From the NCBI GenBank assembly GCA_046350055.1, contig JAXMBC010000001.1, positions 4,216,001 through 4,280,000 on the forward strand: a stretch of DNA of 64,000 nucleotides. Direction: 5' to 3'. This document shows, piece by piece, positions 53,258 to 61,663 of the stretch. Under the pieces are notes generated by a model. It worked only from the letters and a program-made list of their open reading frames with translations, was not told the DNA's origin and ran no database searches. Both the position numbers and the translations under genes were made by a program. Every line of letters starts with the position of its first letter. Within the stretch, counting starts at the first letter, position 1. This stretch comes from JAEUIE01 sp046350055. GTDB lineage: Bacteria; Planctomycetota; Planctomycetia; Gemmatales; HRBIN36.

Positions 53258-54714
53258 ATGCTGCCAACTCGTTTCTGGATCACCGCCGGATGCAACTTCT
53301 TGGTGCTATTGCTCCTCGCGAGTCCGGTCATTGCGCAGCTACAGCCGACGCCGGACGCGTTGGCGAAAGACCCAGTCCTTTTCCTGAAAGTTGCACGGAC
53401 GGCCTTGAAGTGGGATGAGCCTGCGGAACCGACCAAGATTGCAGGACCGATCTACTTCGTCGGTACTAAGGGGCTGAGTTCCTTCCTGATTACTGGTTCT
53501 GAAGGACACATTCTCGTGTACACCGGTATGCCAGGTTCGGGGAAACTCATTGAGAAGTCGATAATCAAACTCGGGCTTAAGCCAAGCGATGTCAAGATAC
53601 TTCTAACCGGCCACGCTCATTGCGACCACGCCGGCGGACATGCCTACCTCAAGAAAGTGACTGGTGCAAAGATTGCCATGATGCGCGAGGAGGTGGAACT
53701 GTTCGAATCCGGAGGCAAATCCGATTTCCATTACGGTGCGTATCCGCAATATGCGTTCGACCCTGCCAAGGTGGACATACTCCTTCGGGATTGGGACGAG
53801 ATCAAACTCGGCGACATCGCCATCACTGCTCTTCTGACTCCAGGCCACACCCAAGGTTCAACGACTTACCTCACCAAGGTCATAGCGGATGGGAAGACGT
53901 ACACGGTCGTCTTGCCTGACGGGACCAGTGTGAATCCCGGCTACCGTGTCGCCCGGAACCCGTCATACCCTGGAATAGGGAATGATCTCCGCCGAACCTT
54001 TCACACCCTCGAAAAGTTGAAGCCTGATATCTGGCTTAATTGCCATACCGAGTTTTTCAACTTCGAAACCAAACGGAAACGGGCGGAGAAGGAAGGGGTC
54101 GCGGCCTGGGTCGATCCTGAGGGCTACCAGAAGTACATGGCTCAGGCGAAAGCCAAGTTCGAGGCCACAACAGCACTGGAAACCGGAACCACGAAACACA
54201 ATGACATACCGGTGCCGGTCACAGTCCAGAACTTCACCCGCGCAGAGACAGACCTCTACTTCGGGCGAATGGTTCAGAAGAATGGTGGCGTCGGTACGGT
54301 AGGAGGCCCCCGCGAGTTCACGCCGATCGACAAGCAGGACGTAGTACGGATGAACCGCGATACCCTGTACTCGTCTGGGGTATTCGATCTGGATGCCTCG
54401 CCGGTTACAATCATGCTGCCTGAAGCTGGCAAGCGGTATATGGCGATGCAGGTCATTAATCAGGATCACTACACGGTCGAAGTTGTTTACACGCCAGGGC
54501 AGCATACTTTCAACAAAGAGAAGGTCGGTACACGCTATATGGTCGCCATTGTTCGCACACTTGCGAACCCAGACGATCCTGGGGGGGCAAACAGGACGCG
54601 ATAAACTACCTACCAATCACACCAGGGTGGAATTACACAGTTCGATTGTACCGACCCAGAACCGAAGTTCTCGATGGTAGTTGGGTGTTTCCAGAGGCAC
54701 AAGTGGTGAAGTAA
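53258..54714 (+). pseudogene. Metallo-beta-lactamase-fold (B3-like) protein fused to DUF1254, frameshifted at the end
   Basis: ATG 53258 with GAGGAG upstream. Signal peptide (FLVLLLLASPVIAQ), then an MBL domain (to about residue 290) with HAHCDHAGG, TPGHTQGST and CHTEFF, the ligand set of subclass B3-like enzymes. From about residue 325 a DUF1254-like domain follows (NFTRAETDLYFGRM, RMNRDTLYSSGVFDL, QVINQDHYTVEVVY). The frame stops at 54604, just after a run of seven G (54581-54587). Shifting frame there continues as KQDAINYLPITPGWNYTVRL and LDGSWVFPEAQVVK to 54714, the usual end of this family, with an internal part also missing. The MBL domain alone may be functional. Confidence 0.8.
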
Positions 54715-54732
54715 CATTGCACCCCTTCCCGC

Positions 54733-54760
54733 TTGACGTGGGGCGGGGGCGAGGGGATAG
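54733..54760. repeat. 28-bp G-rich repeat, copy 2
   Basis: Same 28 bases as 15678-15705 (TTGACGTGGGGCGGGGGCGA then GGGGATAG), 18 bp after the end of the frameshifted gene. The rest of 54761-54948 shows no gene. Confidence 0.7.
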
Positions 54761-54948
54761 TGGTAGTGCTGTTGCGAATGTGCGTTCCATCCACACAAAG
54801 ACAATACACGGCGTTTTTGCCGAAATGTTAGTAGCTCGAAAATCAGAAGCAGGCTCAATTGCTAGGTCTGAGAATCCGATTCGGGACTGGCTTCACATTG
54901 TTTGTAAACGACTGGACCAACTCGAACTCGTATCCGACATTTGCCGCT

Positions 54949-55152
54949 CTATCGCAGGCCCAAGATTAGGTTTCTCAATCTGTAGCGTAACCAATGTTTA
55001 CGTTCATCCTTCTTAAGTAGTTCTGTGAGCTGCTCAGGCATGATTTGGCCATTACGTACCATTTCCAAGAGCTGAAGGTGTTCCCCATTTTCGATGAGGA
55101 CCTCAATCTCAGAATTAGTCGGTGTTTTTTGAGGTGATTCAAGAGTTGTCAT
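54949..55152 (-). CDS. Small hypothetical protein downstream of the GAF membrane protein
   Basis: 67 residues, MTTLESPQKTPTNSEIEVLI ... RYRLRNLILGLR; helical and charged, with the C-terminus basic. AGGTG precedes the ATG. It follows the next gene by 45 bp on the same strand, so probably the same transcript. Function unknown. Confidence 0.55.
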   Translation of the reverse strand: MTTLESPQKTPTNSEIEVLIENGEHLQLLEMVRNGQIMPEQLTELLKKDERKHWLRYRLRNLILGLR

Positions 55153-55197
55153 AAGGCACCTATGCAGATTTCGTCGTGAAATCAGGCATATCCTTAG

Positions 55198-56133
55198 TCA
55201 TTCTAAGGGGATTGACGGGCATTTTACAATGTCCTGCTGAAGAATTAGGCGTAACCATCCCTCATAAGGAGCTAGCTTAATCGCAAGCCTATCACCTTCA
55301 CCGAACCAGAACTGATAGGGTTTCTCAGTCTCAACAGTCAACATCCCAAAGCAGCTGTCCTTTTCTCCGTTGGTTGATTTCTGAATTAGTGGGATGAACA
55401 AAACTGATCTGTAGGTTGGCCGTGGATCAGAGATGCCGGTTTTGTCAAAAGGGTGATCCGTTAAGAAGTCATAAAGCACATAGTGCTTTTTTGTTTTCAT
55501 GATTTGGTATGCCATCGTCTCTTCCGTTGGCATAGACACTCCGACTGGACGAATGTTCTTTGCTCGCTCATAGACGCAAAGGGACTTGCAGTCATCATCT
55601 GCAAACAACATGAGACATGCTTGTGTCTTTCCGACATCTTCATCCACATGAGCCGCTAAAATATGCTGGATGCAAACCAGCACCTCCTTCACCAAGACCC
55701 TTCCGTGTATATCGCATTCAGTTCGCGCCCTGGACTTCACTACTTTTGAAAGAGTGTAGATAGCATTCATCGTCGTGAGTGAAGCAATCGTGTGCAAGGC
55801 TCGTCTTTGCTTCATAACCTTTTTGAAACTTAGAGCATTGTCATAGAAGAGGCAGTAAAGCTGCATGATTAAGATTGTGAGTGCTGCACAGATCGTCCAG
55901 AACCACCCAATCTTGAGAGAACCGTCAATCCATTTGACGAAGATGGGAACGCAGCTAATTGCAACTAAACACGCAAGTCTTAGAAGGCCGAAGAACAGCC
56001 CCGAAGCAGAAGGCTCGTACTTTATCAGCTTGGGTAATATGATGTAACGCCAAACACGACGTAGATGTACCCATCTTGTTGGAACAACCCCGCTCAACCA
56101 AACGTCGATCTGATCCTGTGTTGGTTTTGGCAT
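55198..56133 (-). CDS. Membrane protein with GAF-like sensor domain
   Basis: 311 residues. Two helices near the N-terminus (LFFGLLRLACLVAISCVPIF and FWTICAALTILIMQLYCLFY) are followed, from about residue 140, by a GAF-like domain (VLVKEVLVCIQHILAAHVDE, ACLMLFADDDCKSLCVYERA, SVLFIPLIQKSTNGEKDSCF, GMLTVETEKPYQFWFGEGDR). No kinase, cyclase or phosphodiesterase output domain is attached. It may sense a small ligand and pass the signal to a partner such as the 67-residue protein. Confidence 0.72.
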   Translation of the reverse strand: MPKPTQDQIDVWLSGVVPTRWVHLRRVWRYIILPKLIKYEPSASGLFFGLLRLACLVAISCVPIFVKWIDGSLKIGWFWTICAALTILIMQLYCLFYDNALSFKKVMKQRRALHTIASLTTMNAIYTLSKVVKSRARTECDIHGRVLVKEVLVCIQHILAAHVDEDVGKTQACLMLFADDDCKSLCVYERAKNIRPVGVSMPTEETMAYQIMKTKKHYVLYDFLTDHPFDKTGISDPRPTYRSVLFIPLIQKSTNGEKDSCFGMLTVETEKPYQFWFGEGDRLAIKLAPYEGWLRLILQQDIVKCPSIPLE

Positions 56134-56346
56134 TTATGCTCATTCCACATTCTCTTGACGTGTTTAACTTACGTCTGCTAAAGAGTCAATCATCATTAAT
56201 GACAATTCCCAAGGAGACTTGAATCCTGAGACTCAAGAACATCCTTGCCAATTAGTCTCATGCACCATCCACTGATGCCTACTCCCAGCTATGGTCGACA
56301 AGTCGAGTAACTCTGGTCACGAAATCCAACTAGTATTGATTTTCCC

Positions 56347-56405
56347 ACATTGAGTGCCGCTGCCATGATGCTGAGCTTCTTGGGAGAGGCGTCGGCTTTG
56401 AAATT
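56347..56405 (-). pseudogene. HARE-HTH gene relic (about 20 codons)
   Basis: Encodes FKADASPKKLSIMAAALNV, clearly the start of the winged helix, with both sides missing. Confidence 0.7.
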
Positions 56406-56493
56406 AAGCAATGAATCAGAAAATCTTGAACAATAGCAACCAATATTACGCTTGGATATGTAGGAGTTCCCCATTACTCATCGTGAGGTCAAC

Positions 56494-56640
56494 ATGAATG
56501 CTCTTTCTTCGTTCCGTCTTGGCAACATATGTCGAAATGCCCATCAGAGATGGCAGAACAGCGATTGGTCAGCAGCAGACAAGAAGCTGCTTCAAGCAGA
56601 TAGCATTGATGAACTACTGAAATGTTTCACCCACAATGGC
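56494..56640 (+). pseudogene. 5' fragment of a hypothetical gene cut by an IS3 relic
   Basis: ATG with GAGGT upstream, MNALSSFRLGNICRNAHQRW through about 49 residues; then the frame runs into transposon DNA and stops at 56742. The original gene is not identified. Confidence 0.4.
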
Positions 56641-57170
56641 ACACTTTGGTCGGTTTCTAAGAGAGAATCGGATCAGGTTACCAAGGGTAAAGTGGGCTGT
56701 TTCAGTCCAAGGTTGATCTGTTTGCGTCGGTGCCTGGCTTGAGCCATATTCACGCGACGCTCTTCCTTCAAGACTTCCGGATTCCCCCGGTAGTAGTCCA
56801 CCGGTCGCAGGTAGCCCTAAGCACTGTGTAGTCGCTCCTCGTTGTACCACCGTTGAATCTTCTTCAGCAGCTTGATCGCTGACTCCACATCCTCCGGCGG
56901 TATCTCCTGATCCCAGGCTTCGCGCACCGTTCGGTTGCTCCGCTCCATCAGACCATTCTCCTCCGGGCAACTCGGCTTGATCTTCACATGGCTCAGCCGA
57001 TTCTCCTCCAGCACCTGGCGGAACTCCTTCGACAGATACCCGCTCCCATTGTCCGACCGAATCTCCGGCCTCGCCTGCAATACCCCTCGCTCATCACGAG
57101 GCAGCGTCTCGATCGCTCCCTGTGCCGCCTGGCTCACGCTCGTTCCATCCATGCGGTAGTGTTCGTCAAG
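56640..57170 (-). pseudogene. IS3-family transposase relic (integrase core, C-terminal part)
   Basis: The minus strand shows an rve-type core: IRSDNGSGYLSKEFRQVLEE, NGLMERSNRTVREAW, WYNEERLHSA, then a TAG, then GYLRPVDYYRGNPEVLKEER and HRRKQINLGLKQPTLPLVT. The N-terminal half is missing where the IS256 element begins, and the internal stop makes it non-functional. The extent toward 56640 is approximate. Confidence 0.75.
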
Positions 57171-57732
57171 GTGCGCACATTCTAAAACAGTAGTAGTAGC
57201 AGTAGTGGTATTGAATCCACTTATTGACAGGTTTATGAACAGGTTGTTGACATCATGCTGTCATCGCCAACTCGGCCTCCTTTCCTCCGCATAGACGGGT
57301 CATGTCCAGGTAAGTCTGGTTGCCCCACTTGGTCCCTGAGACGTGTCTGAGCCGGGCAGCCACGAGCATCACCGCCGAGTTGCCATCCGGGAAGTTGCCT
57401 ACCACGCGGGTCCGCCGACGTACCTCACGCAGCAGCCGCTCCAGCATGCTGGTCGTCCGGATCTGTAGCCAGTGCTCTCGTGGGAACTGCATATACGCCA
57501 GCGTCTCCGCGATTTCCTCCTCGACCTTCTCCGCCGCCTTTTTGAGTTTCATCGACCGCAGCTTCTCCACGACCTGCTTCGACTTCTCCAGCGCCGCTTC
57601 CTTGTCCTCTTGTCAGCGAGCATCAAAACCAGCCAGTGGTGAGCAGAAGCAAGTAGGTTGAAAATCGGCCAAAGATGAGAGGCGGAAGGCGTGTGAGTTC
57701 CTATCTGAGGAAGACCTCAGCGAGGAATCAGC

Positions 57733-59379
57733 ATGTCGAACCGATTGAAGCCGGTGGAAGTGAGCACGATACGCCTGTTGTGGGAACGAGGATGGTCTCG
57801 TCGTCGGATCGCCCGGGAGTTGGGGCTGGATCGCGGGACGGTACGGAAGTACGTGCAAGGGTGGTTATCTACTGCAAATACTGATCCGCCCGAGGGTTGT
57901 GATCCAAAACCAGCCACTGAGCAGTTGGAGCTGGCGGCAAAACCAGCCAACTTGCACATGGCACCAGAGTCAAAACCCGCCATTGAGTACAGTGGTTCAG
58001 ATGTAGAGGAGGCGATTCCTGCCGAGCCAAAACCAGCCAGTGAGCACTTTGGCGATCTTGGGCCGCGGTGGATCTGCCATCAGCATGCGAAGTTGATCCA
58101 GAGCAAGCTGGATCAGGGGTTGTCAGCCCAGCGCATCTTGCAGGACTTACGCAGCGAGCAGGGATTCACCGGGTGCTATCACAGCGTCCTTCGCTACGTT
58201 CGCCGGCTGCAACCTCGCCAGGCATTGCCGTTCCGCCGGATGGAAGTGGCACCGGGTGACGAAGTGCAAGTGGACTTCGGCCAAGGCGCCTGGATTGTCG
58301 ATGGCCAGGGGAAGAAGCGTCGGCCGCATCTGTTTCGGATGGTGCTCAGTCACAGTCGCAAGGCCTACAGCGAAGTCGTGCATCGGCAGACAGCCGATGC
58401 GTTTCTGCAGTGCCTGGAGAATGCGTTCCATTACTTTGGCGGAGTGCCCAGGACGGTGGTGATCGATAACCTGAAGGCCGGCGTACTGCAGGCCGACTGG
58501 TACGATCCGGAACTGAATCCGAAACTGGAAGCGTTCGCACGTCACTACGGCACGGTGATTCTGCCGACCAAGCCCCGAACGCCACGGCACAAAGGGAAGA
58601 TTGAACGGGGCGTGGGCTACGCTCAAGGCAATGCCCTCCAGGGCATGACCTTCGCCAGCCTCGTGGAGCAGAATGCCTATCTGCGGCACTGGGAAGCCAC
58701 TATTGCCGATGTCCGCATTCACGGAACGACACGCCAGCAGGTGCAGCAGCACTTCGAGTCTGTCGAACGAGCAGCGCTGCTGCCCTTACCGGAGAGCCGC
58801 TTCCCCAACTACCAGGAAGGGCAGCGCAAGGTCCATCGTGATGGCCATGTGGAAGTGCACAAGTCGTTCTACTCGGTGCCACCGGAGTACCTGGGGCACA
58901 CCGTGTGGGTGCGATTCGATGAACGGATGGTGCGGGTCTTCAATCAACGTCACGAACAGATTGCGACCCATCTGCGTCGGTCGCCAGGTCGCTTCAGCAC
59001 GCTCGGCGAGCATCTGCACAGCCAGAAGATCAGCCAGGTCGAACAGGGGGCTGAGGCACTGCTCAAGAGAGTCGCCCTGGTGGACAGTGTCATCAGCCAG
59101 TGGGCCCGGGCGATGTATCGAGACCGGGGCATCCAGGGTATTCGATCCCTGGTGGGCCTGCTGGCCCTGTGCAAACAGCATGAAGTAGCAGCCGTATCAC
59201 AAGCCTGTAACACGGCCCACCAGCATCAGGCCTATCGTCTCCGCTTCCTTCGCCAACTTCTGCAGCGACAAGTGCAGGAAGAAGCTCTTCCCTTGCTGGC
59301 CGAGCATCCCGTCATTCGTTCGCTCAGCGTCTACGGCGAACTGGTCCGCCAATCCGTCCCTCAATTGGAGTCCGTCTGA
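57733..59379 (+). CDS. istA: IS21-family transposase IstA
   Basis: 548 residues. N-terminal helix-turn-helix (IRLLWERGWSRRRIARELGL, DRGTVRKYVQG), then an unusual linker with repeated KPA-E peptides (about residues 57-105), then the rve/DDE integrase core (DEVQVDFGQGAW, RTVVIDNLKAGV, RHKGKIERGVGY) and the Mu C-terminal-like beta domain (SRFPNYQEGQRKVHRDGHVE). It cuts and joins the element ends with IstB. The TGA overlaps the istB ATG (TGATG). Confidence 0.92.
   Translation: MSNRLKPVEVSTIRLLWERGWSRRRIARELGLDRGTVRKYVQGWLSTANTDPPEGCDPKPATEQLELAAKPANLHMAPESKPAIEYSGSDVEEAIPAEPKPASEHFGDLGPRWICHQHAKLIQSKLDQGLSAQRILQDLRSEQGFTGCYHSVLRYVRRLQPRQALPFRRMEVAPGDEVQVDFGQGAWIVDGQGKKRRPHLFRMVLSHSRKAYSEVVHRQTADAFLQCLENAFHYFGGVPRTVVIDNLKAGVLQADWYDPELNPKLEAFARHYGTVILPTKPRTPRHKGKIERGVGYAQGNALQGMTFASLVEQNAYLRHWEATIADVRIHGTTRQQVQQHFESVERAALLPLPESRFPNYQEGQRKVHRDGHVEVHKSFYSVPPEYLGHTVWVRFDERMVRVFNQRHEQIATHLRRSPGRFSTLGEHLHSQKISQVEQGAEALLKRVALVDSVISQWARAMYRDRGIQGIRSLVGLLALCKQHEVAAVSQACNTAHQHQAYRLRFLRQLLQRQVQEEALPLLAEHPVIRSLSVYGELVRQSVPQLESV
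57905..58047 (+). repeat. Four internal AAAACCAGCCA-type sites inside istA
   Basis: Sites at about 57905, 57938, 57971 and 58028, each close to CAAAACCAGCCANTGAGCA, in the same orientation as the terminal site at 57624. They are the likely IstA-binding repeats of the left end, here lying in the coding sequence and giving the repeated KPA-E peptides. Confidence 0.75.
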
Positions 59380-60182
59380 TGTCCCATGCCGCGTTACTCA
59401 CCACCCTTAAGCAACTGAAGCTCTCAGGCATGGCCCAGAGCCTGGAGATCCGCTTGCAGGAAGCCCAATCGCACCAGCTCAGCCATGCCGAGTTCCTCGA
59501 ACTGGCCGTACAGGATGAAGTACTCTTGCGAAGCGATCGGCAGATCGCTCGCCGCATCAAGAGCGCTCAGTTCCGCGATCAGAAGACACTCGATGACTTC
59601 GACTGGTCGTTCAACACCAGTCTGCCCAGGAAACAGGTCTTCGACCTGGCCACGTGCCGCTTCATTCGAGAAGCCAAGGATGTGCTCTGGCTCGGTCCGC
59701 CGGGCCTGGGCAAGAGTCACCTCGTGCAGGCGCTGGGACTCCAAGCGATCAAGCAGGGGCATACGGTGCTCTATCGCTCCGTCTTCGATCTGGTACGTGA
59801 CTTCCTGCATGAGGAAGTACAACTCAACAGCGAGAAGGTGCTGGCCAAGTTCCTCAAACCCGATCTCTTGATCATCGACGATATGGGCATGAAGCAACTA
59901 CCCAAGCGGTCGGGGGAGTATCTGTTCGAGGTCGTCATGCGTCGCTATGAGACCCGTTCGACAATCATGACTTCCAACCGACCTCTCGAAGACTGGGGCA
60001 AGCTCCTGGGTGATGTTCCCAGCGCCACTGCCATCCTCGACCGCTTCCTGCACCATGCCACCATCCTGACCCTGAAAGGCCGAAGCTATCGCCTGAGGCA
60101 TCAGTCCCCGGAACAGCCCGCAAAGGCTGCCAGGAAAACGACAACTGCAGAGAAAGAACAAGCCACCGCCGCTGGCAAATGA
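59379..60182 (+). CDS. istB: IS21-family helper ATPase IstB
   Basis: 267 residues, AAA+ ATPase related to DnaC. Walker A GPPGLGKSHLVQAL, Walker B LLIIDDMGM, then RYETRSTIMTSNRPLEDWGK and the sensor segment. IstB chooses the target DNA and stimulates IstA. The start overlaps the istA stop codon. Confidence 0.94.
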   Translation: MSHAALLTTLKQLKLSGMAQSLEIRLQEAQSHQLSHAEFLELAVQDEVLLRSDRQIARRIKSAQFRDQKTLDDFDWSFNTSLPRKQVFDLATCRFIREAKDVLWLGPPGLGKSHLVQALGLQAIKQGHTVLYRSVFDLVRDFLHEEVQLNSEKVLAKFLKPDLLIIDDMGMKQLPKRSGEYLFEVVMRRYETRSTIMTSNRPLEDWGKLLGDVPSATAILDRFLHHATILTLKGRSYRLRHQSPEQPAKAARKTTTAEKEQATAAGK

Positions 60183-61169
60183 CAACGTCCGGTGCCAGAG
60201 TTGTTCACAGCAGTGTCAATATCCTGTTCATAACTCGCGGGGCAGACCGACTGCTACTACTGTTTGAATGAAACTTGAAAACAAAACCCTGGCTGGTTTT
60301 GAACCACCTGCAATGTGTTCACAAGGTGGCTGGTTTTGACTGCAAGTTGACACCTCTTGGCCGTGAATCGCCTTCGGCATCGCTGCTACTTCCTTCACCT
60401 GGCTCTTCGGCGTCACGTTAAACACGTTGCGGTAAAAGTGCGCCATGCAGCGCTGCCACTGGGCCCCTGGGAAGAAGTCGCCCAGCACGCTCACCAGCTC
60501 GCACCCCTGCCGCTGATCACCAGTTGTGTGCCCTGCAGGCCACAGCTGATGAGATGTCGTAGGAATCTCCGCCAACTCTCCGCGTCCTCCTTCATCCCCT
60601 CGGCCACTCCGAGAATCTCTCGGAATCCCTGCTCATTCACGCCAATCGCCACCAGCACCGCGATGTTCCCTAGGCTTCACCCGCATGCCCCACAGCGCCT
60701 CGGTGATGTCTTCCACCCGACGCACCGACACGCCCGCCAGAAACATCTCCATCAGCGACTCTTCCACGCTCGACTGACGCCGACGATACCGCTCGATGAT
60801 CTGCGTCTCGAACGAGAACGACCGCAGCCGTGGCATCTTCATCTCCTCGATCGTCGAACGCATCTTCTCCCGAAGAATATGCTCCACCTGGCCCGCATCC
60901 ACCTGAAACGCTTCGTTCAGTTCCACCGTGGCCGTGGCCGTGACGCTTCTAGTCCTATCGTGTCCATGGCTGCTCCTGGGGTAGTTATTGACAGTTGCCT
61001 CGAACTCCTGTCCTACTACCCTCGGAGCCGCCAAGCACCACCGAATGTGCGCAACTATTAGAACGTTATCCAGTCAGGTGGCTCGGGAATTGATTCTTTA
61101 AAATTAACTCTTGACATGTTTTAATAATATGCTAAATTTTTTAAAGATCGCTACTAGGAGGTTTATTCC

Positions 61170-61661
61170 ATGAGAAGAATAACTGTTGTATTCATAATCG
61201 TTATTAGTGTTTTAATGACAGTGAATTACACACCTATTAATAGTATGCAGTCTGTCGACAAAGGTCTTATTGCTAGGATAGATGATCTAGAATCTAGTGT
61301 TACACCTGTCGCAATGGCTGTAGTCTACACCGACAGGATAACTGACAGTATTCGTCATAAAGGAATAAAAAAAATTGAGGTTAATGTTGAGAAAGATTCT
61401 GTTGTATTTGAGCTATCGGATATCAATTATGATAGCAAGTGCAGTTACATTATATATGGTTCCGTTGCGTATGGGTCTAGCTATGAGTACTTGGGTATCT
61501 GTCATGGCGGGCAAATCGGTGGAAATAAATTCAAAGTTCAACTCGGCACTTTTAATTCATTCAACTACAAGGATAACACTACTGCAAATCAATGGCTGCC
61601 TGTACGCGGGCGGATCGTTTTTCAAGTCTCAAAAATTAGTATATCCTCAAATAATAAATAG
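61170..61661 (+). CDS. Secreted hypothetical protein, A+T rich
   Basis: 163 residues with AGGAGG ten bases before the ATG. Signal-like N-terminus (RRITVVFIIVISVLMTVNYT), then a beta-rich domain (KIEVNVEKDSVVFELSDINY, SKCSYIIYGSVAYGSSYEYL). No family recognised. Its A+T content is clearly higher than its surroundings, suggesting transfer. An IS630 element abuts the stop codon. Confidence 0.65.
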   Translation: MRRITVVFIIVISVLMTVNYTPINSMQSVDKGLIARIDDLESSVTPVAMAVVYTDRITDSIRHKGIKKIEVNVEKDSVVFELSDINYDSKCSYIIYGSVAYGSSYEYLGICHGGQIGGNKFKVQLGTFNSFNYKDNTTANQWLPVRGRIVFQVSKISISSNNK

Positions 61662-61663
61662 CA

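Larger units (their letters stand above)
57611..60352 (+). mobile_element. IS21-family insertion sequence
   Basis: 2,742 bp bounded by TGTCAGCG... and ...GTTGACA, flanked by 5-bp direct repeats CCTCT (57606-57610 and 60353-60357). Subterminal repeats of AAAACCAGCCA occur at both ends (57624; 60289 and 60326 inverted). It carries istA and istB, both intact, so it may be active. Confidence 0.92.
57171..61054 (-). mobile_element. IS256-family relic split by an inserted IS21 element
   Basis: Ends are marked by TGCGCACATTC at the left and GAATGTGCGCA at the right. The transposase reads on the minus strand in two parts: N-terminal and middle at 60358-61010 (FETQIIERYRRRQSSVEESL, MEMFLAGVSVRRVEDITEAL, GAQWQRCMAHFYRNVF) and C-terminal at 57253-57605 (HWLQIRTTSMLERLLREVRR, RTRVVGNFPDGNSAVML). 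A stretch between RSTIEE and the MPRLRS region is deleted, so it was already defective. The flanks show no clear target duplication. Confidence 0.82.

Noticed and set aside
58147..59213. Minus-strand frames of 130-200 aa in istA
   Set aside because: Shadows of the intact transposase gene.
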